Assembly (NCBI RefSeq): GCF_019740335.1
Contig: NZ_JAHXZS010000003.1
Location: 124,001-188,000 of the forward strand
Origin: Alteraquisediminimonas sediminicola
GTDB lineage: Bacteria; Pseudomonadota; Alphaproteobacteria; Sphingomonadales; Sphingomonadaceae
Length of the DNA stretch: 64,000 nt
Reading direction: 5' to 3'
Shown here: positions 1 to 8,701 of the stretch, piece by piece
Layout of the letters: every line of letters begins with the position of its first letter
How positions within the stretch are numbered: position 1 is the first letter of the stretch
The notes under the pieces: generated by a model
Told to the model about the DNA's origin: nothing
Seen by the model: only the letters and a program-made list of their open reading frames with translations
The model's database searches: none
Program-made: the position numbers and the translations under genes

Positions 1-32
1 CAGCACCGTCCGCGACGACCGACATTCGATGG

Positions 33-272
33 TCAATTTCGCTGCTGATGAACGAAGGGCAGCTTGAGCCAGTCCGCTCCTACAAAGGAGCCGTTCCGGA
101 TCGCCAACTCACCAGCCACTGGGCGCGATATGCCGCGACCGGTTAAGACATTAGCCAATCCATCAGAGGATGATGCGAGGCGGTCCCTGAATGTGACGAT
201 ATTGCGCATGCTCCCATCATTGCCTGACAGACGCGAGGCACTATGAACATGGCTGGAACAAATAGAGATCAA
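33..272 (-). pseudogene. possible phage portal-protein N-terminal relic
   Basis: A short open stretch whose middle (DGLANVLTGRG, then a W-L pair about 25 residues later) resembles the start of phage portal proteins of the DUF1073 type, which begin with a 'TNxxTGxG' segment. It lies downstream of a terminase relic on the same strand, and terminase followed by portal is the normal phage order. The stretch ends after about 79 codons without the rest of a portal protein, so if the reading is right it is only a decayed end. The resemblance is from memory of the family and is weak. Confidence 0.25.
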
Positions 273-439
273 TTAATGGACAAAACGGTGTTAGGGCCTT
301 GACCTGAAATAGCGAGTCAGAGGATAAAGGGATCGTAGTCGTCCTACCGACTTTTTCACTCCTGCCCCGAGCCTTTTAGCGGCGAGGCAATGGGCCTCAG
401 GAGCGCGGGCTTACCCCCGCATGGAAAAGGAGACGACAT

Positions 440-556
440 ATGCTTACGGTTCATGTCCGTGCATATCATCGGTTCCGGCTCAACCGGGTGGAGCATGTGT
501 GTGCTCCACCCGGCGCTGGCCGAACCAGTATTGTTTCTCATTCTGACCTAGACTAA
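440..556 (+). CDS. short ORF with strong RBS, probably a truncated small protein
   Basis: ATG at 440 has AAGGAG eight bases upstream. The 38-codon frame begins MLTVHVRAYHRFRL and is basic. The N-terminal part looks like a genuine small-protein start. A perfect 12-bp inverted repeat falls in the middle of the frame, and the residues after it are not protein-like (CAPPGAGRTS), so the gene may have been cut by a rearrangement at the repeat. No function can be assigned. Confidence 0.35.
   Translation: MLTVHVRAYHRFRLNRVEHVCAPPGAGRTSIVSHSDLD
484..513. repeat. perfect 12-bp inverted repeat, 6-nt loop
   Basis: The arms CCGGGTGGAGCA (484-495) and TGCTCCACCCGG (502-513) are exact reverse complements around TGTGTG. 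The RNA would form a very stable hairpin. No T-run follows on either side, so it is not a textbook terminator. It lies inside the short ORF at 440-556. Confidence 0.9.
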
Positions 557-701
557 GCGGTAGGGCGGCTACACTTTTCCGTGAAGTCCGTAAATAAGAG
601 ATTGCGCCAGTGTGGGCAAGCCGTCAACGGCTTTTGCCAGTCAAAACAGGCTAGCCCATGAACTCGCCGTCTAGACCAGCTAGAAGGCCATGACCACCGT
701 G

Positions 702-1106
702 TCAGCCATGTTTAGCCATTAGCGTCTTGTTGACCACAATCTTGAGCGCCTCGATCTTGGCGCGGGTCGCTTGGCTCAACTCCTTCCGCAGCGTGGCGAG
801 GTTTAGCAAGGCGTTGGCACTCCACGGCCCAAAGGCCAGCATCTTGGGTAGTAATTCATCGCGCTTGAGACGGTTGGCTTCCGACTGTACACCCGCGCCC
901 ACTCCGACGCAGTGATATTGTAACACCGGCTTGCGCAAGCCGATTTCATCGACAGATCTGTGTGGTACCTCGCCTACGTCGCCATCGCCCCATGCGTCGA
1001 TATGTTGAAGGATTGATCCCTTGCCGATCACCAGCGCGTGCAAGTCGCAGCTCTCGTCGGCCACATCGAGCGCCTCGCGATAATGGCCGTCATCGGAAAA
1101 ACTCAT
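702..1106 (-). pseudogene. phage terminase large subunit, decayed nuclease-domain relic
   Basis: The translated minus strand carries segments typical of the RNase H-like nuclease half of phage terminase large subunits: ALDVADES near the start, QHIDAWGDGDVG, then QYHCVGVGAGVQSEANRL and a PW motif (GPWSAN). The C-terminal piece ELSQATRAKI...IVVNKT matches the terminase tail normally followed by SPNLADAV, but that tail is missing and the middle is shortened. It has no plausible RBS and no ATPase half. It is best read as the remains of a prophage packaging gene with an internal deletion and a lost 5' half. Confidence 0.6.
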
Positions 1107-1276
1107 CCTCCGACCTTCGAATGACCGAAAGTGGGTCGGGAGCGGCCATCGCTCTCGTCGGATACAGGGCGACCACCAGCAAAGCGGCCGCTCTCTAGGG
1201 CAAAACGTGCGTTTTATTCCAGTCGTCCATTGACGGGCCGGAATTTGGGAGACAGTCCGCGAATAGGCGATAGAAG

Positions 1277-1636
1277 CTAACCTTGCTTCTTGCACGAGAC
1301 ATCGCGGATCCAACTGAGCCCGCGCATGGCTTGTGGCCAACCTAGTGTTGTTACTGCGAGAAAGGCAACGTGGTCGAGTTCTGCAGCAGTCAGGCCCTCA
1401 GCGAGCGCCCGACGGGCATGGGAGTGCGTTGCCCCTTCAGAATCAGCACCCATCGCTAGTGCCAGATGGATGAGACGGCGGGTCCGACTCTCAAGGGGGC
1501 CTGCGGCAGCCACGGCTGCACCCAGCTCTTGATAGGCTCGCCAAAGCTCCGGTTGCTGGTCAGCTACACATCCCGCAGTCGCCGGTAACGTAACTTCAGG
1601 CGTTTCTGTGAGATCGCTCGCACATTGCTTGCTCAT
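1277..1636 (-). CDS. carboxymuconolactone decarboxylase / AhpD-like protein
   Basis: This 119-residue protein belongs to the CMD/AhpD helical fold: WRAYQELGAAV near the start, then ESRTRRLIHLALAMGAD and a helix containing THSHARRALAEG. In redox-active AhpD members this region is CxxC; here the positions read SHAR, so the thiol peroxidase function is unlikely. The ATG at 1636 is chosen because GAGGAG lies about 8 bases upstream, although the frame stays open for 48 more codons. It stands alone, downstream of no clear partner. Substrate unknown. Confidence 0.75.
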   Translation of the reverse strand: MSKQCASDLTETPEVTLPATAGCVADQQPELWRAYQELGAAVAAAGPLESRTRRLIHLALAMGADSEGATHSHARRALAEGLTAAELDHVAFLAVTTLGWPQAMRGLSWIRDVSCKKQG

Positions 1637-1886
1637 ACTCCATCTCCTCGCTTGTCGGCACAGCCGCTCGCATGGATAACATATCCTTCGGGTTAAGTTC
1701 ACCTCGCGGATCTCGACCCGTCGGGTCGCGCTCAAATTTTTTTGAATCGCTCGCCTCCAAAGATGCACAACCGCAGCCAAGACGGTATGGCTTGAGTGAG
1801 CGATTTCAATTCAGTGGGTGCTCTGAGGGTGGGCGCGGCCTACGTCTGCGACATTATGAGTCCACGGCCTAGATCAAGGATGACCG

Positions 1887-2426
1887 TTATTCCGCGGCCT
1901 CGAGTTCCGGCTCTAGCGTCGGATCGTTGGCTGGAGTGGCGCGGCTCCTGCGGGCAAGACGCACGACATGGCTTGGCTTGCCCCGACGTGATACCAGCCA
2001 AACATGGTTTCCGATCAGTGCGATGGTGATAAGGCCGTTGACCCAATGTGCGGTACTGGTCCACCCGCGCAGCTCATCATCGGCAATGTAATAGAGGCCG
2101 TAGCCGGTCAGAGCCATGAACAGGACGATAACGCCAGTAGCGATGCCACTCTTGCGGCGGCGCTTGCCGAGCAGCCCAAGGCGAACATGGACGGGCAGCA
2201 TCGCACCGATTGAGATGAGGAATGCGAAGCACGCCAGGCCATGGACCGTCAGCGCCCATGGTTGCCATGGACTTCGTTCGCTACCAAAGTCACCCTCGAC
2301 CCGGATGAAGTGTTCGAGAATCAGCCAGCTGATGCCTGCCAACGCCAGCAAGGAGAAACTCGTATAGAGGAGCCGCATCTGCCAGGCAGGCAGGCGGGTG
2401 GAGAACTGCGGTGGACGTCGATTCAT
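1887..2426 (-). CDS. four-helix membrane protein, DUF4405-like (cytochrome b-type)
   Basis: The protein has 179 residues and four hydrophobic helices (about residues 17-40, 57-78, 92-115 and 124-146). Histidines sit in the second helix (TVHG) and in the fourth (AHW and NHVW), the layout expected for a b-heme membrane anchor. Its start overlaps the apbE stop codon as ATGA, so it is translationally coupled as the last gene of the Fur-type operon. DUF4405-like proteins are known partners of FMN-binding domains and ApbE, where they are thought to move electrons across the inner membrane to covalently bound FMN. The role here is inferred from that context; heme binding is not proven. The C-terminus is a charged cytoplasmic-type tail. 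Confidence 0.72.
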   Translation of the reverse strand: MNRRPPQFSTRLPAWQMRLLYTSFSLLALAGISWLILEHFIRVEGDFGSERSPWQPWALTVHGLACFAFLISIGAMLPVHVRLGLLGKRRRKSGIATGVIVLFMALTGYGLYYIADDELRGWTSTAHWVNGLITIALIGNHVWLVSRRGKPSHVVRLARRSRATPANDPTLEPELEAAE

Positions 2427-3259
2427 GCGGTAGGTTCCTTCAATTCGAATGGGATGACGCGCCCATCAACAAATATTGTCAGTGCTGATGCGCCCGCGAG
2501 ACCGAGGCAAACGACCGACTTCAGGGTGGCGGAGACCAGAATCTTGGTCAGCGCATCGGTATCCATCGCAGACGCAGCCTCTACTGTGACCGATGCGATC
2601 GCAGGCGATGCGCCCGCCAGATGGCGCATATCGAGCCCGCCGGAAGCATCGTGTCCCGCACTTGTGGCGAGCGCAGCATTCTGAAGCTCGACCATGGCCA
2701 GCGGTTCGCGCGACCCCGGCATGGCGATGGTTACTGGCCAAGCCTCCGGTCCAAAGCCCTTGATGTCGCCTCCGGCATTGACTAGTCCACATTGGACACC
2801 CACCGCGCGCATCGCGTCGATCGCGCAATCGACGGCAAAGCCCTTGGCGATGCCACCCAGGTCGAGCCGTAGCGGCCGATCCAGCCAGACTTCGCGGTTC
2901 GTCACATGCACATCGCGCCAGTTTGCCTGGGGATCCAGCGGAAGCAGGCTGTCATTCCTTGCAAGTAATCCGCGCGCCGCCATCAGCCCACCCAGAGTAG
3001 GGTCGAATGCGCCGCAGCTTGCTTCCGCCCAGAACAGCGCACGCTGAAGCACCTCGGCCGTCCAGGGATCGACGGTAACAGACCGCCTATGCCCAAGTCG
3101 ATTGACAGCCGATAGCTCGCTTACCGGATCATGCGCACTCAGCAAACTCTGTACTTTGACGATCGTGGCAAAGCCCGCTGCGATCGCCTTTTCATGCGGG
3201 GCAGTGATCTCAACGAAGGTGCCAAGCAGCGGCCGACACCGACGTTCGAGTTCACCCAT
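2423..3259 (-). CDS. apbE: FAD:protein FMN transferase ApbE
   Basis: ApbE uses FAD to attach FMN through a phosphoester bond to a threonine of a target protein in the periplasm. The sequence has the family marks RPLLGTFVEI near the start, LDLGGIAKGFAVD, VNAGGDIKGFG, and the late segment SAMDTDALTKILVSA whose Asp/Thr help bind Mg and substrate. The chosen ATG (278 aa) overlaps the end of the FMN-binding gene by 8 bases; the frame is open further upstream, but that part lies inside the neighbour. No clear signal peptide is seen from this start, which is unusual for a periplasmic enzyme, so a longer N-terminus cannot be fully excluded. Its substrate is almost certainly the FMN-binding protein encoded just upstream. 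Confidence 0.92.
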   Translation of the reverse strand: MGELERRCRPLLGTFVEITAPHEKAIAAGFATIVKVQSLLSAHDPVSELSAVNRLGHRRSVTVDPWTAEVLQRALFWAEASCGAFDPTLGGLMAARGLLARNDSLLPLDPQANWRDVHVTNREVWLDRPLRLDLGGIAKGFAVDCAIDAMRAVGVQCGLVNAGGDIKGFGPEAWPVTIAMPGSREPLAMVELQNAALATSAGHDASGGLDMRHLAGASPAIASVTVEAASAMDTDALTKILVSATLKSVVCLGLAGASALTIFVDGRVIPFELKEPTA

Positions 3260-3800
3260 GATCTGAAAGGACGGCATCATAGGTGGCAAGCAATCGCTTA
3301 ACACCATCGGTGACATGACGGCACGAAAGTGTTGCTCCGGAGATGTTCTTGATGTCCTTGTCGAGCTGAAGCGTGGCTCCATGACGCTTTCCGGTGAACT
3401 GGGCGCGCCATTTTAGATTGCGGATCTGGTCGCCATAAGTCTCTCGATAATCGAGCACCTCGATGCCTTTGATTGCGCCGCCTGCGTCAAGCGCCAACGC
3501 AAAGGTAACGAACTCATGCTTCCCCAGCACCCGATCGACGATCACCCAGCCAAGCCGCTTTCCAGCGGCATCTACAGCCTCCCATGCCATAATCTTGGGA
3601 GCACGCACAGGAATGCCCGCGATCTTCTGGACTACGGAGCGCTGTTGCGGCGTCAGCACGACATTGCGGTCAATGAAGCTGGCTGCAGAAGGGAACATCG
3701 CCACCCTGGCCTGTGCCGGTGTCATGTACGTGGTGGCATGACCCGACGTCGATCCGACGATCGCCGCTGTCGCGCCTGCAATCAGATAATTCCATCGCAT
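3252..3800 (-). CDS. periplasmic FMN-binding domain protein
   Basis: A 182-residue exported protein: a signal peptide (MRWNYLIAGATAAIVGSTSG, cleavage near HA-T) followed by a single FMN-binding domain. The flavinylation motif is visible as KNISGATLSCRHVTDGV; the Thr of SGAT is the expected FMN acceptor for ApbE. The segment GIEVLDYRETYGDQI is typical of NqrC/RnfG-like FMN_bind folds. It is followed with overlap by apbE and then the heme-type membrane protein, so it is the likely flavinylated electron carrier of the module. RBS AAGGA precedes the ATG. Confidence 0.9.
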   Translation of the reverse strand: MRWNYLIAGATAAIVGSTSGHATTYMTPAQARVAMFPSAASFIDRNVVLTPQQRSVVQKIAGIPVRAPKIMAWEAVDAAGKRLGWVIVDRVLGKHEFVTFALALDAGGAIKGIEVLDYRETYGDQIRNLKWRAQFTGKRHGATLQLDKDIKNISGATLSCRHVTDGVKRLLATYDAVLSDHG

Positions 3801-3827
3801 TGATTTCGATCCTTCCTTATTTGTGGT

Positions 3828-4706
3828 TTAGAAATTGTAGCCGACCTTCAGCCGGACCTCACGCTTCTCATGCTCACCGAGGTGGAGCGTGTCCGAGCGC
3901 GCCAGATCGAGCGGTGCGCCGGAAAGCTGCGGCAAATAGGTCAACGTCGCCCACCATTTCTTGCCGCCATAATGGAGCGTCGGCCCCGCGAACCAGGCAT
4001 GGTGCTCGCGCGTGAAGTCAGCAGGGAAATCGGGGTATTCGCTGTGGTATCGCCCCTCGACGCCCGCGAACCAGTTGGGGGCGAAGCGATAGCTGAGCCC
4101 GCTAGTGAACTCCCATTCAAGCTCGGAGCCCCAATCCTGAGGACCTTTCACCTTGCGGAACTCCTGCTCGAGCGTCCAGTTGAAGGCCCAGACCAGTCGG
4201 TCCTCGAGGAAATTTTTCTGAAGGATCAGCTTGGTCTCGAGTGCCAGTTCGGTCTGGCGTTCGCCGGTCACCTTGTGAATACGCGACCATACCGGCTCGA
4301 CATAGACGGCAAGCCCAATCGGGTCCTTGAACGGGCTGAGGATATTCCATTTGAGCGACGCCTTCAGCCCATCAAAGCCGAAATTACGATCCACGTCAGG
4401 ATATTCTGGGGCGCCATTCTCGACAGGTGCAGCACCGCGAATATTGTGACTGCGGAATGGCAGATAGATCGAGCCCTGCAGATGGTCCGTTAGTCCATGC
4501 TCGAATTCGATCTGGTAATCCTGGGCGTCATAATGCCCCTGCCCCTTATCCCGCCGGTCCGTGATCCAGAGATAGGCTTCCGATTCGCCCTTGGGCAGCG
4601 TTTCCGCGCCATAGGTATAACCGAACAGATTTTCATCCGCCGCAGCCGGAGCGGCATGAAGTGCGATCGTCGTCGCCAGCGCAATGATCATGCAGACCTT
4701 ATTCAT
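3828..4706 (-). CDS. outer-membrane barrel-like protein, DUF6662-type
   Basis: A 292-residue protein with a clear signal peptide (MNKVCMIIALATTIALHAAPAAA) and a mature part rich in alternating aromatic/polar strands ending in phenylalanine (KVGYNF), as in outer-membrane beta-barrels. The mature start (ENLFGYTYGAETLPKGE) recalls the DUF6662 family. The ATG at 4706 has AAGGGGA about 6 bases upstream; an in-frame extension of 43 codons would run through the Fur-type box and is rejected. It is the first gene of the operon with the FMN-binding protein, ApbE and the membrane protein. An outer-membrane partner in a flavin-based redox module suggests a conduit or substrate channel, for example for ferric complexes; this is inference. 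Confidence 0.72.
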   Translation of the reverse strand: MNKVCMIIALATTIALHAAPAAADENLFGYTYGAETLPKGESEAYLWITDRRDKGQGHYDAQDYQIEFEHGLTDHLQGSIYLPFRSHNIRGAAPVENGAPEYPDVDRNFGFDGLKASLKWNILSPFKDPIGLAVYVEPVWSRIHKVTGERQTELALETKLILQKNFLEDRLVWAFNWTLEQEFRKVKGPQDWGSELEWEFTSGLSYRFAPNWFAGVEGRYHSEYPDFPADFTREHHAWFAGPTLHYGGKKWWATLTYLPQLSGAPLDLARSDTLHLGEHEKREVRLKVGYNF

Positions 4707-4721
4707 AGTTTCCCCTTTGCG

Positions 4722-4740
4722 AATGAGAACGATTCTCATT
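4722..4740. promoter_or_regulatory. Fur-type operator palindrome
   Basis: AATGAGAA-CGA-TTCTCATT is an exact 8-bp palindrome with a 3-base spacer and closely matches classical Fur boxes. It lies 15 bases upstream of the ATG at 4706 and 131 bases upstream of the divergent response-regulator gene, so repression should act mainly on the flavinylation operon. Fur binding is inferred from the motif. Confidence 0.75.
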
Positions 4741-4871
4741 TGCAAGTCCATTAACTTGTTGTAGGGATCAGTCCACCTGAGATTGTGAACATTGGGAATT
4801 TGTATAGAGATGCCAACATCACTGTTATCTGCCACTCACACCCGAGCTTTGAATAAGGTCGCTCGCGGACA

Positions 4872-5549
4872 ATGAAGGTCCTTTTTCTCGAGGATGACGG
4901 GGACACGCGCACTTATGTTGCGCGTGGCCTGGAAGAGCTTGGGCATCAGGTCCACGCATTTGCCGACGGACAGGCGGCGCTGAATGATATCACTCAGAGG
5001 GAGTTCGACATACTCGTTCTGGATCGCATGGTTCCTGGGCTCGAGGGCCTGTCGGTATTGCGCACGGCTCGCGCCATTGGCTGCAGGACCCCCGCACTGC
5101 TTCTTACCGCGATGTCAGCGATCGAGGATAGGGTCATCGGCCTTGAAAGCGGCGCTGACGATTATCTGATCAAGCCTTTCGCCTTTGTCGAACTGGCCGC
5201 GCGCGTGAACGCCCTTGGGCGCCGGTCATCGCCCAGTGAGGTCGCCACGACATTATGCGCAGGTGACATCGCAATGGATCTACTACGCCGGGAAGTGCGG
5301 CGGGGTGAAAGAATTATCAACCTGCAGCCGCGCGAGTTCAGTCTGCTGGAGCAGCTGCTACGCAACGCCGACCGCGTCGTCACACGCACGATGCTGCTTG
5401 ATCGTGTTTGGAATTTTGGATTCGATCCTAAGACCAATATCGTCGAGACGCATATGAGCAGGCTCAGAACCAAGCTCAATGAAGGGTACGACGCTGATGT
5501 GATCCGCACCGTACGCGGCGCAGGCTATATGATCCGCCATGCCGACTAG
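4872..5549 (+). CDS. OmpR-family response regulator
   Basis: The 225-residue regulator has an N-terminal receiver domain: acidic pair at FLEDDGD, phospho-acceptor Asp in ILVLDRMVPG (about residue 52), the switch Thr in ALLLTAMS, and Lys in DDYLIKPF. The C-terminal winged helix (about residues 125-225) shows LQPREFSLLEQLLRN and the recognition region NIVETHMSRLR ending in TVRGAGYMI. It overlaps the following kinase gene by 11 bases, so the two are one operon. It is divergent from the Fur-type operon; whether it controls that operon is unknown. The stimulus is unknown. Confidence 0.93.
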   Translation: MKVLFLEDDGDTRTYVARGLEELGHQVHAFADGQAALNDITQREFDILVLDRMVPGLEGLSVLRTARAIGCRTPALLLTAMSAIEDRVIGLESGADDYLIKPFAFVELAARVNALGRRSSPSEVATTLCAGDIAMDLLRREVRRGERIINLQPREFSLLEQLLRNADRVVTRTMLLDRVWNFGFDPKTNIVETHMSRLRTKLNEGYDADVIRTVRGAGYMIRHAD

Positions 5550-6927
5550 CGTCATGCCACGGACAATTCGCGGACTTACGCTTGCGATGGCGGTTTCGTC
5601 AGGTGTTATTACGGGCCTTCTGGGGCTCGCCACCTATACTCTCGTACATGAAGAAATCGAACGCCAGATCAACCAGCGGATCAAGATCGAGGCGGACGCG
5701 TTGTTGGATCATCGCCGCGATCATGGCTTTGCAGCACTGGTAAAGCTTGTCAATACGCGCGATCGGCGTTCCGCACCGGATGACCTCAGCGATCAGGAAG
5801 GAACGGATGAAAGCGGCCGCGGAATGGGCTACATCGTGACCGATGCCTTGGGAACGCGGCGGGCCGGATCGCTCATTGCCGCCATGCCACCGCCCGGCTG
5901 GAGCGAGTTCGTTCATTTCCACAAACCTGACGGCAAGATTGGCATCGCTCAGGCTATAAACATGACGCTTCCCGATGGCGGTCAGTTGGTCGTCGCGGCA
6001 GATCGTTCGATTGTAGACGAGATGGACTTGTCATTGCTCGAGCTCTTCGTCGTGGGCTTTGGACTTATCCTTGCAGTCGGCACGACAGCGGTCATAGGAC
6101 TTGGCCGTCTGGTTCGGCGCAGGCTATCGGCAATTGAAGTGTCGGCAACGGCGATCATGGCCGGTGATTTCACGCGTCGAATACCTGTTCATCCATCCGG
6201 TGACGAGTTCGACCGGCTGTCGTTGATCCTTAACCGGATGCTGGATCGTATACAGGCATTGCTTGACAATCTGAAACAGATATCGAGCGACATCGCGCAT
6301 GATTTAAGAACGCCCCTTAGTCGCCTGCGTACGCGCCTGGAAGCGGTAGAGCAGATCTCAGCCGGCACGCCTCAGCAGCCACTTCTGGTTTCCGCAATTG
6401 ATGAAACCGACGATCTGCTTGAGCTGTTCTCGGCAATTCTCGCGATCTCGGAGATTGAAGGCCAATCGGCCCGCAGCCGTTTTCTATCGGTCGATTTGAA
6501 GGAAGCGGTCGAAGAAATTGTGGAGGCATATCGTCCGGCGATCGAACAGGCAGGAATGACATTCAACCTGTCGATCGCAACCGCGACGGTTCTTGGGGAC
6601 AGAAAATTGCTGCAGCGCTGCATCGACAATCTGTTAGACAATGTGCTTGTCCACACCAAAGCTGGGACGACGATCATGCTTTCGGTTGAAAAGCGTCAAA
6701 ATATGGTTGCGCTCACCATTGCCGACAACGGGCCAGGGATTCCTTCCATCGATCAGGAGCGTGTCTTTCAGCGCCTGACACGACTGGATCGCAGCCGTTC
6801 AACGCCCGGTCACGGTCTCGGCCTCAACATGGTTTCTGTGATCGTCTCCGCACACGATGGACGGATACAAATCGTCCCGACGCCCGTCGGCCTCACTGTA
6901 GAAATTCTTCTGCCAGTCGCGGTTTGA
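5539..6927 (+). CDS. membrane sensor histidine kinase (HAMP)
   Basis: A 462-residue inner-membrane kinase. The first helix (about 14-35) and second helix (about 165-188) enclose a periplasmic sensor part of about 130 residues, followed by a HAMP segment (SATAIMAGDFTRRIPV). The HisKA box has the phospho-accepting His in SSDIAHDLRTPLSRL. The ATP-binding domain shows NLLDN, DNGPGIP and GHGLGLNM. It is the cognate partner of the overlapping response regulator, of the EnvZ/QseC type. The periplasmic domain has no recognisable ligand motif. Confidence 0.92.
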   Translation: MPTSVMPRTIRGLTLAMAVSSGVITGLLGLATYTLVHEEIERQINQRIKIEADALLDHRRDHGFAALVKLVNTRDRRSAPDDLSDQEGTDESGRGMGYIVTDALGTRRAGSLIAAMPPPGWSEFVHFHKPDGKIGIAQAINMTLPDGGQLVVAADRSIVDEMDLSLLELFVVGFGLILAVGTTAVIGLGRLVRRRLSAIEVSATAIMAGDFTRRIPVHPSGDEFDRLSLILNRMLDRIQALLDNLKQISSDIAHDLRTPLSRLRTRLEAVEQISAGTPQQPLLVSAIDETDDLLELFSAILAISEIEGQSARSRFLSVDLKEAVEEIVEAYRPAIEQAGMTFNLSIATATVLGDRKLLQRCIDNLLDNVLVHTKAGTTIMLSVEKRQNMVALTIADNGPGIPSIDQERVFQRLTRLDRSRSTPGHGLGLNMVSVIVSAHDGRIQIVPTPVGLTVEILLPVAV

Positions 6928-7314
6928 TTGCGGTCGTGGTGAAACTCCTCGGTATTGCGTGACCAATCGCGTATTCTCTCAGGGTCATGTCGTCGGCAGT
7001 ATAGTGTAGCAGTCAAGCGGTAAACGATTGGTGTCAGCGGAGGATGCTTCGCCTACCTCAGCCCTATCGGCTTCGAACTGGAGAATATGGCAGCTGATAT
7101 CGATGTCAAACAAACCTATAGAAGGCCAATATTCAGAATAACATATTGATTATTACTTTAAACAGTCATAGTATAGGATATAAATGGTGGAAGAAATACT
7201 CCAGATATGAAGGTATGTTTAAATATATATTTTACGTCAGTACTGCAAGAGGTCTCGCCGGGGCACACGCATTTATAACTATTGGGCAGAGACCTTAAAA
7301 TAATCATATTACAA
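6928..7314. other. convergent intergenic region, AT-rich
   Basis: This gap separates two convergent kinase genes. Its right half (about 7080-7310) is strongly AT-rich compared with the left flank. A 7-bp inverted repeat (AGGTCTC at 7250, GAGACCT at 7289) with a 32-base loop could be a weak termination structure. No gene is visible. Confidence 0.5.
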
Positions 7315-8586
7315 TCATAACTTAGTCGACCCACTCTCCGACGCAGAAGTGCCGCTAGTCGTTGAGGACCACAGCAGTGGAAGCATCACATCAAAGGCAG
7401 CGCCTTGATTATAGGTTGTGTCGAGTTGGATGGTCCCACCCAACCGCTCTACAATCGCCTTGGTAATTGATAGACCTAGCCCGGTACCAGCAATACTCGA
7501 CTGAATATTGGTTTCGTGGGACTGTGAAAATCTATTGAAAAGTCGGTGACGAAAATTATTAGGAATGCCTGGACCTTGATCTGCTACTCGCATACGAACA
7601 TGGTCCCCCATCAAGTCTAGACATACAAATACAACTGATCCTTCAGGAGAGAACTTAGCTGCATTGGATATCAGATTATTTAGAACCTGTATAATTCTAT
7701 TTTGGTCTGTCATCAATAAGATGGAGGCATCAGGTGGTGTATAATCCAAGGTTACGCCAGTTTGTCTTGCATAATCGCGGTTCTGCAATACTGCTTCCTG
7801 CACCACATAACATAGATCAACCATTTCGAGTTCAAAGTGCATATTTCCGGAATCTAGCGCTCCCATATCGAGAAGGTCGTTAACGAGCAATGTCAGGCGT
7901 TTTGCGCTGCGTAAGCTTATTCCAACTAGCGCCATAGCTTTGTCCGGCAGCTTTCCCGCGACTTCACTCTCCAACAATCTCAACGATCCGAAGATAGATG
8001 TTAGTGGCGTACGCAGTTCATGGCTGACTGTGCATATGAGCTCCTCCTTCAGTCGCACAATCTCGCGCAACTCATTCCGTGCCTGAATTGCATCCACCTC
8101 CCCCACGTTGCTCATACCGATGGCAATAGGGCCAACGAGCAACTGGGCAATGAACATATCCCTATCCCTGAAAGCTTTCGGTGTCGCAGAATGATATTTC
8201 AGCACGCCTACTGTTCGCCCTGCGTGGGGGATCGGGACCACAATCATGGATCGTAAGCCGAACTGTTGGCATGTGGCGCGATTGACGCGGGGATCGCTCT
8301 CTGAGTCCCGGCACAAAAGCAGTTCCCCGGATAGCACGGAACTCCCCGACAGGCTGTTTTGCAGATCGATGCGTAATCCGAGCATTGCAGCGGACGCTCC
8401 GCTTGCTGCCGCATAAAAAAGCTGATCGCCATCGAGCAGTTCAACTGCAATTCCATCGGCCTGAGGCATGACTGAATACTCAGAAACAATTATTTTAAAT
8501 ATATCTTGTACATCTCCCTTATTTGATAAAATTCTATTTTGTATTTCAAGAAGTCCGTCAAACCTATCCTGTTCTTTCTTTATCAT
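7315..8586 (-). CDS. soluble GAF-domain sensor histidine kinase
   Basis: The 423-residue kinase has no membrane helix. Residues about 20-155 form a GAF domain (GIAVELLDGDQLFYAAASG ... RSMIVVPIPHAGRTVGVLKYH). The HisKA box is CTVSHELRTPLTSIFGSL, and the ATPase domain shows NNLISNAAKFS, ADQGPGIP and GTGLGLSI. The ATG at 8586 has GGAGG 7 bases upstream; the GTG two codons earlier sits directly on the RBS and is not chosen. No response regulator is adjacent, so it is an orphan. Its base composition and codon use are clearly more AT-rich than the genes on both sides, which suggests acquisition from elsewhere. The signal is likely cytoplasmic (redox, light or a small molecule) but cannot be read from the sequence. 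Confidence 0.88.
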   Translation of the reverse strand: MIKKEQDRFDGLLEIQNRILSNKGDVQDIFKIIVSEYSVMPQADGIAVELLDGDQLFYAAASGASAAMLGLRIDLQNSLSGSSVLSGELLLCRDSESDPRVNRATCQQFGLRSMIVVPIPHAGRTVGVLKYHSATPKAFRDRDMFIAQLLVGPIAIGMSNVGEVDAIQARNELREIVRLKEELICTVSHELRTPLTSIFGSLRLLESEVAGKLPDKAMALVGISLRSAKRLTLLVNDLLDMGALDSGNMHFELEMVDLCYVVQEAVLQNRDYARQTGVTLDYTPPDASILLMTDQNRIIQVLNNLISNAAKFSPEGSVVFVCLDLMGDHVRMRVADQGPGIPNNFRHRLFNRFSQSHETNIQSSIAGTGLGLSITKAIVERLGGTIQLDTTYNQGAAFDVMLPLLWSSTTSGTSASESGSTKL

Positions 8587-8701
8587 AAACACCTCCGGTT
8601 TTTCAGATATATGTTTACATATATTATTATTTTTCTCAGCAAGAAAATTTGGTCCGGATTGCGAAATAGGTTAGGGAGGTAGCCTCGCCTCCAGATTAAG
8701 A

